A program made the translations under genes and the position numbers. Source: CAZDAM01 sp964503595 (GTDB lineage Bacteria > Muiribacteriota > UBA6191). From it: a stretch of 14,179 nucleotides of DNA. The stretch covers positions 1 through 14,179 of the forward strand of contig CAZDAM010000090.1 in the NCBI GenBank assembly GCA_964503595.1, written 5' to 3'. This document shows positions 1 to 7,308 of the stretch, in pieces. The notes beneath the pieces were generated by a model, which was not told the DNA's origin, made no database searches, and worked only from the letters and a program-made list of their open reading frames with translations. Every line of letters begins with the position of its first letter. Positions within the stretch are counted from its first letter, which is position 1.

Positions 1-5
1 CGTAA

Positions 6-79
6 TACACTCGACAGGATTCGAACCTGTGACCTTTTGATCCGCAATCAAACGCTCTATCCGACTGAGCTACGAGTGC
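6..79 (-). tRNA. tRNA-Arg, anticodon GCG
   Basis: Reading the minus strand, a complete 74-base cloverleaf folds: a 7-bp acceptor stem (5' GCACTCG with a terminal G-U pair), a 4-bp D stem with a 9-base loop holding GG and A20, a 5-bp anticodon stem TTTGA/TCAAA around loop TTGCGGA, a 5-base variable loop, and a T arm ACAGG-TTCGAAT-CCTGT. Bases 34-36 are GCG, which decodes CGC and CGU as arginine. A20 and C35 are known arginine identity elements and both are present. The discriminator base is A and no CCA is encoded, so the 3' end must be completed enzymatically. Most bacteria use an A34 (inosine) tRNA for these codons, so G34 is unusual. Confidence 0.96.
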
Positions 80-91
80 CTGTGGAGGGGC

Positions 92-120
92 ACTATAAAC
101 AGGACGGATGTGAAATGCAA
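92..120 (-). promoter_or_regulatory. Sigma70-type promoter for the tRNA-Arg gene
   Basis: On the minus strand a -35-like TTGCAT (115-120) and a -10-like TATAGT (92-97) are separated by exactly 17 bases. Transcription would start near base 85, a few bases before the tRNA 5' end at 79. Box matches and spacing are read directly from the sequence; activity is inferred. Confidence 0.6.
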
Positions 121-188
121 GTAAAAAATCTGTAATTCTGGAAAGAGAAGGCAAAGGTGGCCTTACGTTCGCGGATTGGATAAATTGT

Positions 189-2321
189 ATGTCATCTATG
201 CTTGAGGAAAAAAAGACAGGAAGTCTCGCTTTAGTCCCCTTGACGGAAGTTTTTCTGGAAAGCGGCATCCTCAAGGCTTCCCCCGAACTCCGTACCCTGA
301 CGCCGTTTCTTCGGGATTACGAGGAGATCAGCTTCCGTATTCTGGGCCGGTTTGAAATTCAGGGCTCCTGGAGAAGGGAAGGGGGTTACTTTCTTTCCTT
401 TGAACTCATGGAGTTCTGTCGCCGCCTGGGTCTGAAAACCGGAGATACTCTCAGAATGAGACGTTCCGAGGAAACTTTAAGGGTTCTCGAGGTCGATTTT
501 CCCGGTTCCCGAGATGCCCTGATTGCATTAGCCCGGGCAGCTGAGCTGGCCAGGGAGATTCCCAGAGTCGAGCTTGAGCTTGAAGAGCTCACGGATTCAG
601 AGATATGTACTGAACTTGGCAAGGCTCTTGGTGAGACAGAGCAATCAAGAATATCTTCTGAAACAGCCCACCACGCCCTGCTCGATCACCTCATTCTCAA
701 GAGTCTGGGGAGGACTCGCCTTCTGGGGCTTAAGGAGCTTGATCGGATCCAGCTTTATCCTCATCAGATTCAGGCGGCGGAAAAAGCCCTGTTTGAATGT
801 GGCGGAAGGGCGCTTCTGGCGGATGAGGTCGGGATGGGTAAAACCATTGAAGCCGGAATCATCATGCATGAGCTGATGAAGAGAGAAGAGGCCGAGAGGA
901 TTCTTGTCGTGGCACCTGCTTCCCTGACTCTTCAGTGGAAGGCAGAGCTTCAGGAAAAATTCGGACTGGATTTTGTATTGGCATCGGAGATTTCCGATCG
1001 CGAGGAGATACCAGGCAGGATTATTGTGTCACTGGATACCGCCAAAAGCCGACGGCACCGTCAGGACTATATTCACGAAGTCTGGGACATGGTGATTGTG
1101 GATGAGGCTCACAAGCTCAAGAACCGCAAGACCCTCAATTTTCAGTTTGTGCGCAGGCTATCTTCCCGCTACCTGTTCCTGCTGACGGCAACGCCGATTC
1201 AGAATGATCTGATGGAGCTCTATAATCTTCTGCATCTGCTTTCACCGGGAAGTCTGGGAAGTCTGCAGAATTTTCGCAAGAAGCATGTGCATCCGGTCAA
1301 TCGCAGGCTGGCTCTGGATCCGGATGGATTAAGGAGTGCCCTGGCTCCGCATATGATCCGCTCCTCGAGGGGTTCGACAGGGCTGAAGCTTCCTCCCCGC
1401 AGGGTGCTTTTGCATGAACTGGAATTCAGTGAGGCCGAGCGCAGGGTTTATGAGCGCCTATCTGATTTTATTCACGAATACTGGTTTCTGGCCGCTACCG
1501 ATAAGGAAGGCCTGAATCAGTTGACTCTGATGCTTTTTCAGAAGCTGATGTCTTCGTCTCCCAAGGCTTTGCAGGAGTCCGTAGAGGGGATTCTTGCCCG
1601 CCAGACTCTTTCAAGAGAAGTGCGAAAAAGCCTGGAGGAGATTCTGGAGGATTTAAGAAAGGTTCCTTCCTCGGTGAAGCTTGAGGCTGTTCTGGAGCTT
1701 TTACAGAATGAGCTTTCGGATCAGAAGGTTCTGATTTTCACCCAGTTTCGCCGGACGCAGGAAGTCATTCTTGAGGCCCTTAAAGGGGCCGCGATTCCTA
1801 CGGCCAAGTTCTGTGGGGAGATGAGTCTGAACCAGAAGCAGGCAAGCCTCAAGGAGTTTCAGGGAGATGCACGGGTTCTGGTCAGTACCGATGCAGGTTC
1901 TGAAGGCCAGAATCTTCAGTTTGCCCGTTGCCTGATCAATTTCGATCTTCCCTGGAATCCGATGAAGGTTGAGCAGAGGATTGGCCGGATTCATCGTCTG
2001 GGGCAGAAGGATGAGGTTTTCATCCTGAATCTTTGTGTGAAAAAGACCATTGAGGAGCATATCGTGACTCTTCTGGGGCGTAAGATCAGGCTGTTTGAGC
2101 GTATTGTCGGTGAACTGGAAATGATTCTTGGGTATCTGGGTTCCCAGCTTCGGGATCTGGAAGCTCTGGATCACCGGATCATGGAGGTCGTGGCCCGGTT
2201 CCGAAGTTTCGAGGAGCAGCGGCAGGAAGTCGAAAGAATGGGGCAGAAATTTTCCCGGGCGGCAAAAAGCTACGAAGAGGCGATTCGTTCCCAGTCTCTG
2301 GTTCTGGGGGAAGAGCCGTGA
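189..2321 (+). CDS. SNF2-family DEAH-box helicase/translocase
   Basis: Predicted cytoplasmic ATP-dependent translocase of superfamily 2, SNF2/RapA-like, acting on double-stranded DNA or DNA-protein complexes. All core motifs are visible: Walker A ADEVGMGKT (residues 211-219), motif Ia APASLTLQW (242-250), DEAH (305-308), TAT of motif III (333-335), motif IV LIFTQF (515-520), motif V around DAGSEGQNLQ (568-577) and motif VI QRIGRIHRLGQ (596-606). The N-terminal ~185 residues are not helicase; residues 75-105 (LGLKTGDTLRM) resemble an AbrB-like small barrel, which is a weak guess. Residues 625-700 form a helical tail typical of stand-alone bacterial SNF2 proteins. At 710 residues it looks intact. 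The ATG at 189 has only a weak ribosome site; the ATG at 198 is an alternative. Its stop overlaps the next start by four bases, so the two products are probably made together. The substrate is unknown. Confidence 0.93.
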   Translation: MSSMLEEKKTGSLALVPLTEVFLESGILKASPELRTLTPFLRDYEEISFRILGRFEIQGSWRREGGYFLSFELMEFCRRLGLKTGDTLRMRRSEETLRVLEVDFPGSRDALIALARAAELAREIPRVELELEELTDSEICTELGKALGETEQSRISSETAHHALLDHLILKSLGRTRLLGLKELDRIQLYPHQIQAAEKALFECGGRALLADEVGMGKTIEAGIIMHELMKREEAERILVVAPASLTLQWKAELQEKFGLDFVLASEISDREEIPGRIIVSLDTAKSRRHRQDYIHEVWDMVIVDEAHKLKNRKTLNFQFVRRLSSRYLFLLTATPIQNDLMELYNLLHLLSPGSLGSLQNFRKKHVHPVNRRLALDPDGLRSALAPHMIRSSRGSTGLKLPPRRVLLHELEFSEAERRVYERLSDFIHEYWFLAATDKEGLNQLTLMLFQKLMSSSPKALQESVEGILARQTLSREVRKSLEEILEDLRKVPSSVKLEAVLELLQNELSDQKVLIFTQFRRTQEVILEALKGAAIPTAKFCGEMSLNQKQASLKEFQGDARVLVSTDAGSEGQNLQFARCLINFDLPWNPMKVEQRIGRIHRLGQKDEVFILNLCVKKTIEEHIVTLLGRKIRLFERIVGELEMILGYLGSQLRDLEALDHRIMEVVARFRSFEEQRQEVERMGQKFSRAAKSYEEAIRSQSLVLGEEP

Positions 2322-2929
2322 GTCTGTTTGCCGAATACATCAGAAATTTTGAACGCTCGGAAGAGCTGTCCCTGGAAGACTATCTGAAAAGCCGGGATGA
2401 ATCCCAGACCTTTGAGGGTCTTTCGGGGGGCTTTGTTCTGGCCTCATCCGAAAAGTTCCGGGGAAGATTTGTCTGTCTTCTTCTGGAAGTCGAGAAGCCT
2501 TTGAGTGAAAAACATGTTCTGCTGCTTTGGGACAATGGTGGAAACTGGGAGCTCATTGAGGATCTGGGGCAGGTTTTTATCAGCCGAAAAGATGGGGAAG
2601 GATCTGAGCTTGCAGATTGTCCGGCGCCGGAAGAGCTGCTTCCTCTGCTCAAGCCGGTTCTGATGTCCATCAGAGAAAAAGCTGAACTCTGGCTTCAGGG
2701 GGAGCTGAATCAGCTCAATGGCTATATCCGCGAAGTTCATCAGGAATTGCAGGCCCGTCGCCAGAGTGCCTGGCAGCAGTCCTGGTGGCTGGAGCGGGAT
2801 CGTCAGCTTCGGGAAGAGGAAGAAGAGCTGATGGGGGAAATTGAAGAGCAGACCCGCCTGCTTAAAGAGCGTTCCAGTTTGCAGTGGTCGGTGAAGATTC
2901 CTTTCTGGGGGGTTTTGCAGGGTGGCTAG
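2318..2929 (+). CDS. Hypothetical coiled-coil protein coupled to the SNF2 helicase
   Basis: I do not recognise a named family with confidence. The GTG start lies inside the helicase stop (GTGA overlap), and the run GGGGGAAGAG just upstream is a good ribosome site, so the start is well supported. The 203-residue protein has a mixed alpha/beta N-terminal half (strand-like FVCLLLEVE at 51-59 and HVLLLW at 66-71) and a long charged helix from about 117 to 187, very rich in Glu, Gln and Arg, likely a coiled coil. It ends in a short hydrophobic, aromatic tail (QWSVKIPFWGVL). No signal peptide or membrane helix is seen. A helix of this kind also occurs in the C-terminal part of longer SNF2 proteins, so this may be a detached subunit of the helicase; that is inference. 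Bacillus subtilis has an analogous two-gene pair, yqhH and yqhG, but I cannot confirm homology. Confidence 0.85.
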   Translation: MSLFAEYIRNFERSEELSLEDYLKSRDESQTFEGLSGGFVLASSEKFRGRFVCLLLEVEKPLSEKHVLLLWDNGGNWELIEDLGQVFISRKDGEGSELADCPAPEELLPLLKPVLMSIREKAELWLQGELNQLNGYIREVHQELQARRQSAWQQSWWLERDRQLREEEEELMGEIEEQTRLLKERSSLQWSVKIPFWGVLQGG

Positions 2930-3923
2930 GATTGCAAGTGCACTTTTGATTCTTCTTCTGATTCTGGGAGGGGTCTATCTGTATTTTCTGGCTCCCTCCG
3001 GCATGGAAAAAGAGGGGGACAAGGCCTATCAGGCCCAGAAGTATGCTGACGCCGCACTGAAGTACACGGCGGCTCTGGCCAAAACCGGAACTCCATTTTC
3101 CAAGGAAAGATTGCTGTTCAAGACAGGAAATGCCTGGAATCTGCAGGGTGAAAGGGAAAGAGCCCTTGATTTTTACATGCTGATTCTAAGGAACAACCCG
3201 GATTCCGTTTACCGCTCCCGGATTGAAGAGCATCTGAAGGAACAGCAGCAGACTCTGGCAAGACAGACTCGCAGGGATGGAGTCTCCACTCTGGATTTGA
3301 GCTTTCTGAATCAGAGCGAAGCGAAAAGCCTTGTGCAGATAAAAACCGAGCGGGATCAGATTTACCTGGAGCTTCTGGATCGTCTGATTCGGCCTGGAAC
3401 TTCTGCTGTGGATTACGAAACTCTGGAGCTTTATCGCACCTTTCAGAAGGCCCGGAGCAGATTTGACAGTGCTTTGGAAGGGGCCTCCGAACAAAGGGTT
3501 ACGGTTTTGAGAAAAGGTGGTCCAGAGCTTCATCTGGTGCTGGTGCAGTTTGCGGAAGAGTTTCAGGAAGAGCTTCAGGCCCAAAGTGGTCCCCAGAAGG
3601 TTTTCTGGCATGGAAAGCCGAATCTTGCCGAGGCCCTGGAAGACGCCGGGCGTATCAAGGCGGATGGATTTTTCATTCAGTTGCAGGATTCGGACTGGGC
3701 TTCTGCCGGGGTTATGCTCCCCCGATTGGTGGAAGTCTTCCAAAAAAGCAAAATATTTCTGGTTTTTGTCGATACCATGAAGAATACGGAAGAACTGGAT
3801 CAGTTCGCCGAGTCCCTAGAGACTGAGGTGCGCTGGTTGAAATGTGTGGATGGTGTACCGGCCTGTATGCAGAGTTTACAGGGTCTGTCACAACGTAAGA
3901 GCTTATGGCAATTGAATGGCTGA
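2922..3923 (+). CDS. Membrane-anchored TPR protein with a C-terminal alternating beta/alpha domain
   Basis: The GTG start overlaps the previous gene by 8 bases; a GGGGGG run (2907-2912) at 9-base spacing can serve as ribosome site. Residues 5-23 are an uninterrupted hydrophobic helix after a basic N-terminus, which predicts an N-in, C-out anchor. Residues 28-105 hold two TPR-like helix pairs (for example GDKAYQAQKYADAALKYTAAL and GNAWNLQGERERALDFYMLI). After a helical linker, residues 202-325 alternate strands and helices: strands near 203-209, 226-230, 247-254, 277-284 and 303-306. The order is that of a CheY-like or Rossmann-like fold, and WLKCVD (305-310) recalls the Lys strand of receivers, but no acidic phosphorylation pocket is recognisable. 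Cys308 and Cys315 could pair if the domain is periplasmic. Probable role: anchor and interaction platform in the same operon as the pilins. Function unknown. Confidence 0.87.
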   Translation: MARIASALLILLLILGGVYLYFLAPSGMEKEGDKAYQAQKYADAALKYTAALAKTGTPFSKERLLFKTGNAWNLQGERERALDFYMLILRNNPDSVYRSRIEEHLKEQQQTLARQTRRDGVSTLDLSFLNQSEAKSLVQIKTERDQIYLELLDRLIRPGTSAVDYETLELYRTFQKARSRFDSALEGASEQRVTVLRKGGPELHLVLVQFAEEFQEELQAQSGPQKVFWHGKPNLAEALEDAGRIKADGFFIQLQDSDWASAGVMLPRLVEVFQKSKIFLVFVDTMKNTEELDQFAESLETEVRWLKCVDGVPACMQSLQGLSQRKSLWQLNG

Positions 3924-5098
3924 AAGATTTGGCGACCATTCGTCGCACACTGGAGGAGGCAGATGCCTCCGATCGTCTGATTGCCATCCATTCTCTGGAA
4001 ATTCTGGGTACTCCGGAAGCTCTGAAGATTCTGGACGGTTTTTTCGTCAATGCGGTAAACCATGAAAAATATTTTGTGGAACGGGCTTCCCGGCATGTAA
4101 AGGCTCATCTGAAAAACGGGACTGTTTCTGCAGAAGTACAGAAGAGTCTGAAAAAACTCGATGATTACCTCGAAATTTCCCGCCGGATGCAGGATGGGGA
4201 AGAGCCGATGGAGCCTCCCAGGCCCTATGAAGAGGAAGATTTCCAGCTTGGAGAGATCGAGGAAAGCCTGAAGGCTGCTCCCGCTCCTGCCCCACCTCCT
4301 CCAAAATTGAAGGAAGACGTCCCGGAAGAGGAAACTCTGATCGAAGAGTTCGCCCCGGTGGAGGAATCTCTGCCAGAGGAAATGGCCTCTGAGGATGTTG
4401 AGTATGATTATGGTGATCTGGTCGCTGAATCTTCTTCTGATGAGGAGAGTAGCTCCGAATATGACGGCGCTTATGACCCTTATGGAGAGTCCTTTGAGAT
4501 GGAAGGGCTGCTGCCGGCTGAGGCCGATTCCGGACTGGAAGATGATTATGACGATCTGCTCCCTCCGGTTCGGAAGGATGATTCTGCTTCCGATGATTAT
4601 GCCCGGAATTCTGAAGAGGAGTATGCGGATTTGCTGCCGGCAACGAATCCGGCCCAGCAGAAATCTGATGAAGATTATGGAGATCTGCTTCCACCTCTTG
4701 GGAACGATGAGGTCCTGGAAGATGACTATGATGATCTGCTTCCCCCGATGAAGAGTTCCGGAGACAGTGGAGCCAGTGAGGATATTCTTGCCGGCGCTGC
4801 AGCGGATGAGTATGAAGATCTTCTGCCACCAATGAATGAGGAGTCAGAGGATGATTATGGGGATCTTCTTCCGCCTATGAGGGGTGAGGAAGAACAGATT
4901 GGGGAGGATTATGATGATTTGCTTCCTCCTTTGAAATCGGATGATTCTCATGGTAATGACTATGGGTATTTATTGCCCCCGGACAAGGGAGCTCCCGGCA
5001 CAGAGGAATGGGATGATCTGCTTCCTCCCATGAAAACCGAAGAAGAGGGTGATGAGGATGATTATGCGGATCTGCTGCCTCCTTTAAAGCAGGGATGA
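3905..5098 (+). CDS. Acidic scaffold protein with repeated DYxDLLPP linear motifs
   Basis: Unrecognised 397-residue protein in two parts. Residues 1-95 are helical and HEAT-like (SLEILGTPEALKILDGFF and following helices). A Pro/Ala/Glu linker follows (about 98-160). The rest is strongly acidic, without predictable fold, and carries ten clear copies of an about ten-residue motif of the form acidic-acidic-Y/W-x-D-L-L-P-P/A-M/L, with LLP starting at residues 218, 243, 261, 278, 306, 321, 339, 356, 372 and 390, and degenerate copies near 168 and 202. Motif spacing is mostly 15-18 residues. There is no signal peptide or membrane segment, so it is probably cytoplasmic. The ATG start overlaps the previous gene by 19 bases and lacks a strong ribosome site. 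The array suggests a multivalent docking tail; the partner is unknown, and nearby HEAT or TPR proteins are candidates by position only. Confidence 0.9.
   Translation: MAIEWLKDLATIRRTLEEADASDRLIAIHSLEILGTPEALKILDGFFVNAVNHEKYFVERASRHVKAHLKNGTVSAEVQKSLKKLDDYLEISRRMQDGEEPMEPPRPYEEEDFQLGEIEESLKAAPAPAPPPPKLKEDVPEEETLIEEFAPVEESLPEEMASEDVEYDYGDLVAESSSDEESSSEYDGAYDPYGESFEMEGLLPAEADSGLEDDYDDLLPPVRKDDSASDDYARNSEEEYADLLPATNPAQQKSDEDYGDLLPPLGNDEVLEDDYDDLLPPMKSSGDSGASEDILAGAAADEYEDLLPPMNEESEDDYGDLLPPMRGEEEQIGEDYDDLLPPLKSDDSHGNDYGYLLPPDKGAPGTEEWDDLLPPMKTEEEGDEDDYADLLPPLKQG
4535..5089 (+). repeat. Coding repeat array: ten copies of a Y-x-D-L-L-P-P motif
   Basis: Translated in frame, this stretch carries ten copies of a short motif with the core Y-x-D-L-L-P-P (for example EDDYDDLLPPV, DEDYGDLLPPL, EDDYGDLLPPM, TEEWDDLLPPM). 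Two copies deviate: LLPA at 243 and YGYLLPP at 352-358. At the DNA level codons for Leu, Pro and Asp differ between copies, so the array is not a recent tandem duplication and appears held by selection on the protein. Confidence 0.93.
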
Positions 5099-6282
5099 GA
5101 ATGATGCGACATCTTGTTGTTTTTCTTTATCTGTGTGTTTCCTGGAACCATGCAGCCGATGCTGAATTCTGGCAGCGGATGGCGGAAACCTATCGCGCCA
5201 GTGGTGAACTGGCCCTGGAAGAACTGGCCCTTCAGAGAGTTCTGGAAAGCAATCCCGGGGATGAGACTGCCGGGACTCGTCTGGTTCAGGTGAAGGCTGA
5301 GAGGGAAAATCGGGGAAAAGGTTCCATTGCCGAGCGTTTTCGCCAGATTGAGGAGACCCTGAAGCAAGACGAGGGAAGGGACCGCCCTTTTGAAGGTGAA
5401 GATGTTTTGAACTCTGAAACCAATCTTGAACGAAGAATCCAGGGCTTTGAAGAGGGCATGAGTCGTCCTGGTCTTACGGATGGTCAGAAAGAAAGGCTCA
5501 AACAGATCTTAGCCCGCCTGTGGTTTGAGCAGGGGATTGTTGAAGCAGAAAATGAGAGGGTCAGAACGAGTATTGACGCCTTTGAAAAATCAGTTTTCTA
5601 CAATCCCGATTTTCAGTTGAGTCACTATGAGCTGGGCTATCTTTATTTCCGGATTCGTGAATTGGCCAGGGGCATCAGCAGCCTGGAAAGGTTTTTGAAA
5701 CTGCAGCCAAATGGAGTCCTGGCAAGAAATGTTCGAGAAAATCTTTTAAGTCAGTATATCAAAATGGCTCGCAAATACTTCTTCCGGAAGGATTTTGACA
5801 ACTGTCTCCCGGTTCTGCGCAAGATCATGAGCTTTGATCCACGATCCGCGGAAGCCCAGCAGGCCAGAAACTATCTTATGGATCTTTATTTCTATCAGGG
5901 TATGGACAATCTGGAACTGGGGAATTTTGAGAATGCCAGCCGTAGTTTCCATGAGGCCCTGGTCACCATGCAGGCAGCTCCGGAACTGGACTCCCGTTTC
6001 TTCTCCCGCCTGGCTCAGCATGCTGTTCAGCCCTTCATGAAATATGCTCAGAAGCTGTTTTTGATTGATAAGGATTACGGTCAGGCCCATACGTATTTTC
6101 AGGCAGTGACCTGGCTTGTGCCGGGTTCTCCGGAGAGCTTTCTGGCCAAGGAATACATCAAGGATATTGCCAGGTTCAACGGTACCGTCAAGAATCCGGT
6201 GGTTTACATGTCCGGACTGGTCGAGGAGGAAAGTCGACGTTTTCTCGCTGAACTGGAAGAAATCCGTACTGCCCGCCGTTGA
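5095..6282 (+). CDS. Exported TPR-repeat protein
   Basis: Predicted periplasmic or membrane-associated TPR solenoid of 395 residues. The N-terminus is a signal peptide: MRMMRHLVVFLYLCV followed by a likely type I cleavage site after Ala23 (A-D-A before EFW). TPR-like helix pairs are visible at about 24-57 (LALEELALQRVLESNPGD), 141-206 (around SHYELGYLYFRIRELARGIS and SLERFLKLQPN), 224-255, 264-295 (GMDNLELGNFENASRSFHEAL) and 315-345. A charged, less regular section (about 66-125) separates the first repeat from the rest. The first ATG overlaps the previous stop (ATGA), but ATGs at 5101 and 5104 are better spaced from AGGGA at 5091-5095 and may be the true start. Exported TPR proteins in pilus or secretion loci often act as assembly factors; applying that here is inference from context. 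Confidence 0.88.
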   Translation: MRMMRHLVVFLYLCVSWNHAADAEFWQRMAETYRASGELALEELALQRVLESNPGDETAGTRLVQVKAERENRGKGSIAERFRQIEETLKQDEGRDRPFEGEDVLNSETNLERRIQGFEEGMSRPGLTDGQKERLKQILARLWFEQGIVEAENERVRTSIDAFEKSVFYNPDFQLSHYELGYLYFRIRELARGISSLERFLKLQPNGVLARNVRENLLSQYIKMARKYFFRKDFDNCLPVLRKIMSFDPRSAEAQQARNYLMDLYFYQGMDNLELGNFENASRSFHEALVTMQAAPELDSRFFSRLAQHAVQPFMKYAQKLFLIDKDYGQAHTYFQAVTWLVPGSPESFLAKEYIKDIARFNGTVKNPVVYMSGLVEEESRRFLAELEEIRTARR

Positions 6283-6298
6283 GTAGTAAGAGCTTCTA

Positions 6299-6327
6299 TT
6301 GTCGACTACTGCTGGATCTTGTATGCT
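6299..6327 (+). promoter_or_regulatory. Possible internal promoter
   Basis: In the only real gap inside the nine-gene run, TTGTCG (6299-6304) and TATGCT (6322-6327) sit 17 bases apart, weak matches to -35 and -10 boxes. A start near 6334 would coincide with a GTG codon in frame with the next gene. A 6-bp inverted repeat, AGTAGT (6282-6287) and ACTACT (6305-6310), overlaps this site. The matches are poor, so this is a suggestion only. Confidence 0.2.
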
Positions 6328-7308
6328 TCAGGCGTGAAATCGAGGGACCTTGAAACAGGCTTTCAGCAGGAAGCCGAATTTATTCGACGCAAAGTAGCTC
6401 TGGGAGAGCTTTCTCAGGATGAGGGTGATTTTCTTATCAAGGAAGCCAGGGCCAGACTGGAACAGAAGCTTGCCCGTCTGAGGCGTTCGGATCGCCGTTT
6501 TCATCTGGTTCTGGGCTGGATTGGTCTCCTGATTTTCCTGGGCGGTCTTGGCCGCATAGCTTATCTGCTCTATTCCTCAAAAATGGAAATCTGGCCGCTG
6601 TGGGTCGGTCTTGGCGGGGTCATTCTCCTCTGCATGTCCCTCTATCTTGAGATCAAGCGGCTGGAAAAGACTTTTGAACGTACCTGCAGCCGGGCTCTTT
6701 TTGAAAAGATCCTGAAATCCCCTGAGATGGATTTTGAATGGAAACGTCAGAGTGTGGTTCAGGTTCATCTCCTTCTCAAGAATGAATCCAATCTTTATGC
6801 GGGTCTCCCGGAAGATAATCTTTGTGATCTGATGGGACGGATTGTCGATTCGGTCCACGAGGTATTTGAGGATGGCAAAAGTATTATTGAGTGGATTGGT
6901 CACTCTGAATTTGTCATCAGCTGGCCGGCAGTCACCGAACCGGGTGAATTGGCTCGGGTTTTGCAGAAAATTCAGGCTTTTTTTGAGCATCTGCGTCTTC
7001 ATGATGGGGAATGGTTTGATAAATCCGTAAGAATGGGAGCCGGAATTTCCTGGGGGACCTTCTGGTGTGGAAATCTGGGGCAGCGTCTCAGGGTATTCCG
7101 TACACTCGGTAAGAAAAGGGAAGTTGCCCGGACTCTGGCTGAAGCTTCGGGCTGGGAAGAGATCTGGCTGGATGAAGAAACTGCTGGAGAGGTTGAAAAG
7201 TGGATCTACTGGCAACCTCAGGAGCCGATCTTTCTTCGAAGTTCCAAGGAGCTTATCAAGGTCTGTCGCCTGGCTGGATGGAAGGATAGCCCTCAGTGTT
7301 TGAGCTGA
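6319..7308 (+). CDS. Two-helix membrane protein with a degenerate adenylate/guanylate cyclase domain
   Basis: Residues 10-55 are an amphipathic charged helical region (VALGELSQDEGDFLIKEA resembles a SHOCT-type helix pair, weakly). Two membrane helices follow at about 62-85 and 92-111 with a short outer loop; Arg/Lys flanks place both ends in the cytoplasm. Residues 145-290 match the layout of a class III nucleotidyl cyclase: GAGISWGTFWCGNLGQ (240-255) corresponds to the family G-I-S-x-G-x-v-x-x-G-n-i-G segment and LGKKREVARTL (263-273) to the iGDxVNxAxRL segment. The catalytic residues look lost: the metal-binding GD becomes GH (194-195), the FxDI region is VQVHLLL, and the iGD-VN pair is LGKKREV. 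I therefore expect no cyclase activity and perhaps a binding or sensing role. The start is uncertain: TTG at 6319 or GTG at 6334, neither with a good ribosome site. Confidence 0.82.
   Translation: MYASGVKSRDLETGFQQEAEFIRRKVALGELSQDEGDFLIKEARARLEQKLARLRRSDRRFHLVLGWIGLLIFLGGLGRIAYLLYSSKMEIWPLWVGLGGVILLCMSLYLEIKRLEKTFERTCSRALFEKILKSPEMDFEWKRQSVVQVHLLLKNESNLYAGLPEDNLCDLMGRIVDSVHEVFEDGKSIIEWIGHSEFVISWPAVTEPGELARVLQKIQAFFEHLRLHDGEWFDKSVRMGAGISWGTFWCGNLGQRLRVFRTLGKKREVARTLAEASGWEEIWLDEETAGEVEKWIYWQPQEPIFLRSSKELIKVCRLAGWKDSPQCLS

Noticed and set aside
131..136. TGTAAT as -10 box for the helicase operon
   Set aside because: No acceptable -35 element lies 16-18 bases upstream, and the region overlaps the tRNA promoter on the other strand.
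4047..4832. 261-codon open frame on the minus strand opposite the LLPP protein
   Set aside because: It mirrors the codon pattern of the repeats, gives a His/Pro-rich product with no domain, and has no credible ribosome site. The + strand frame explains the region.
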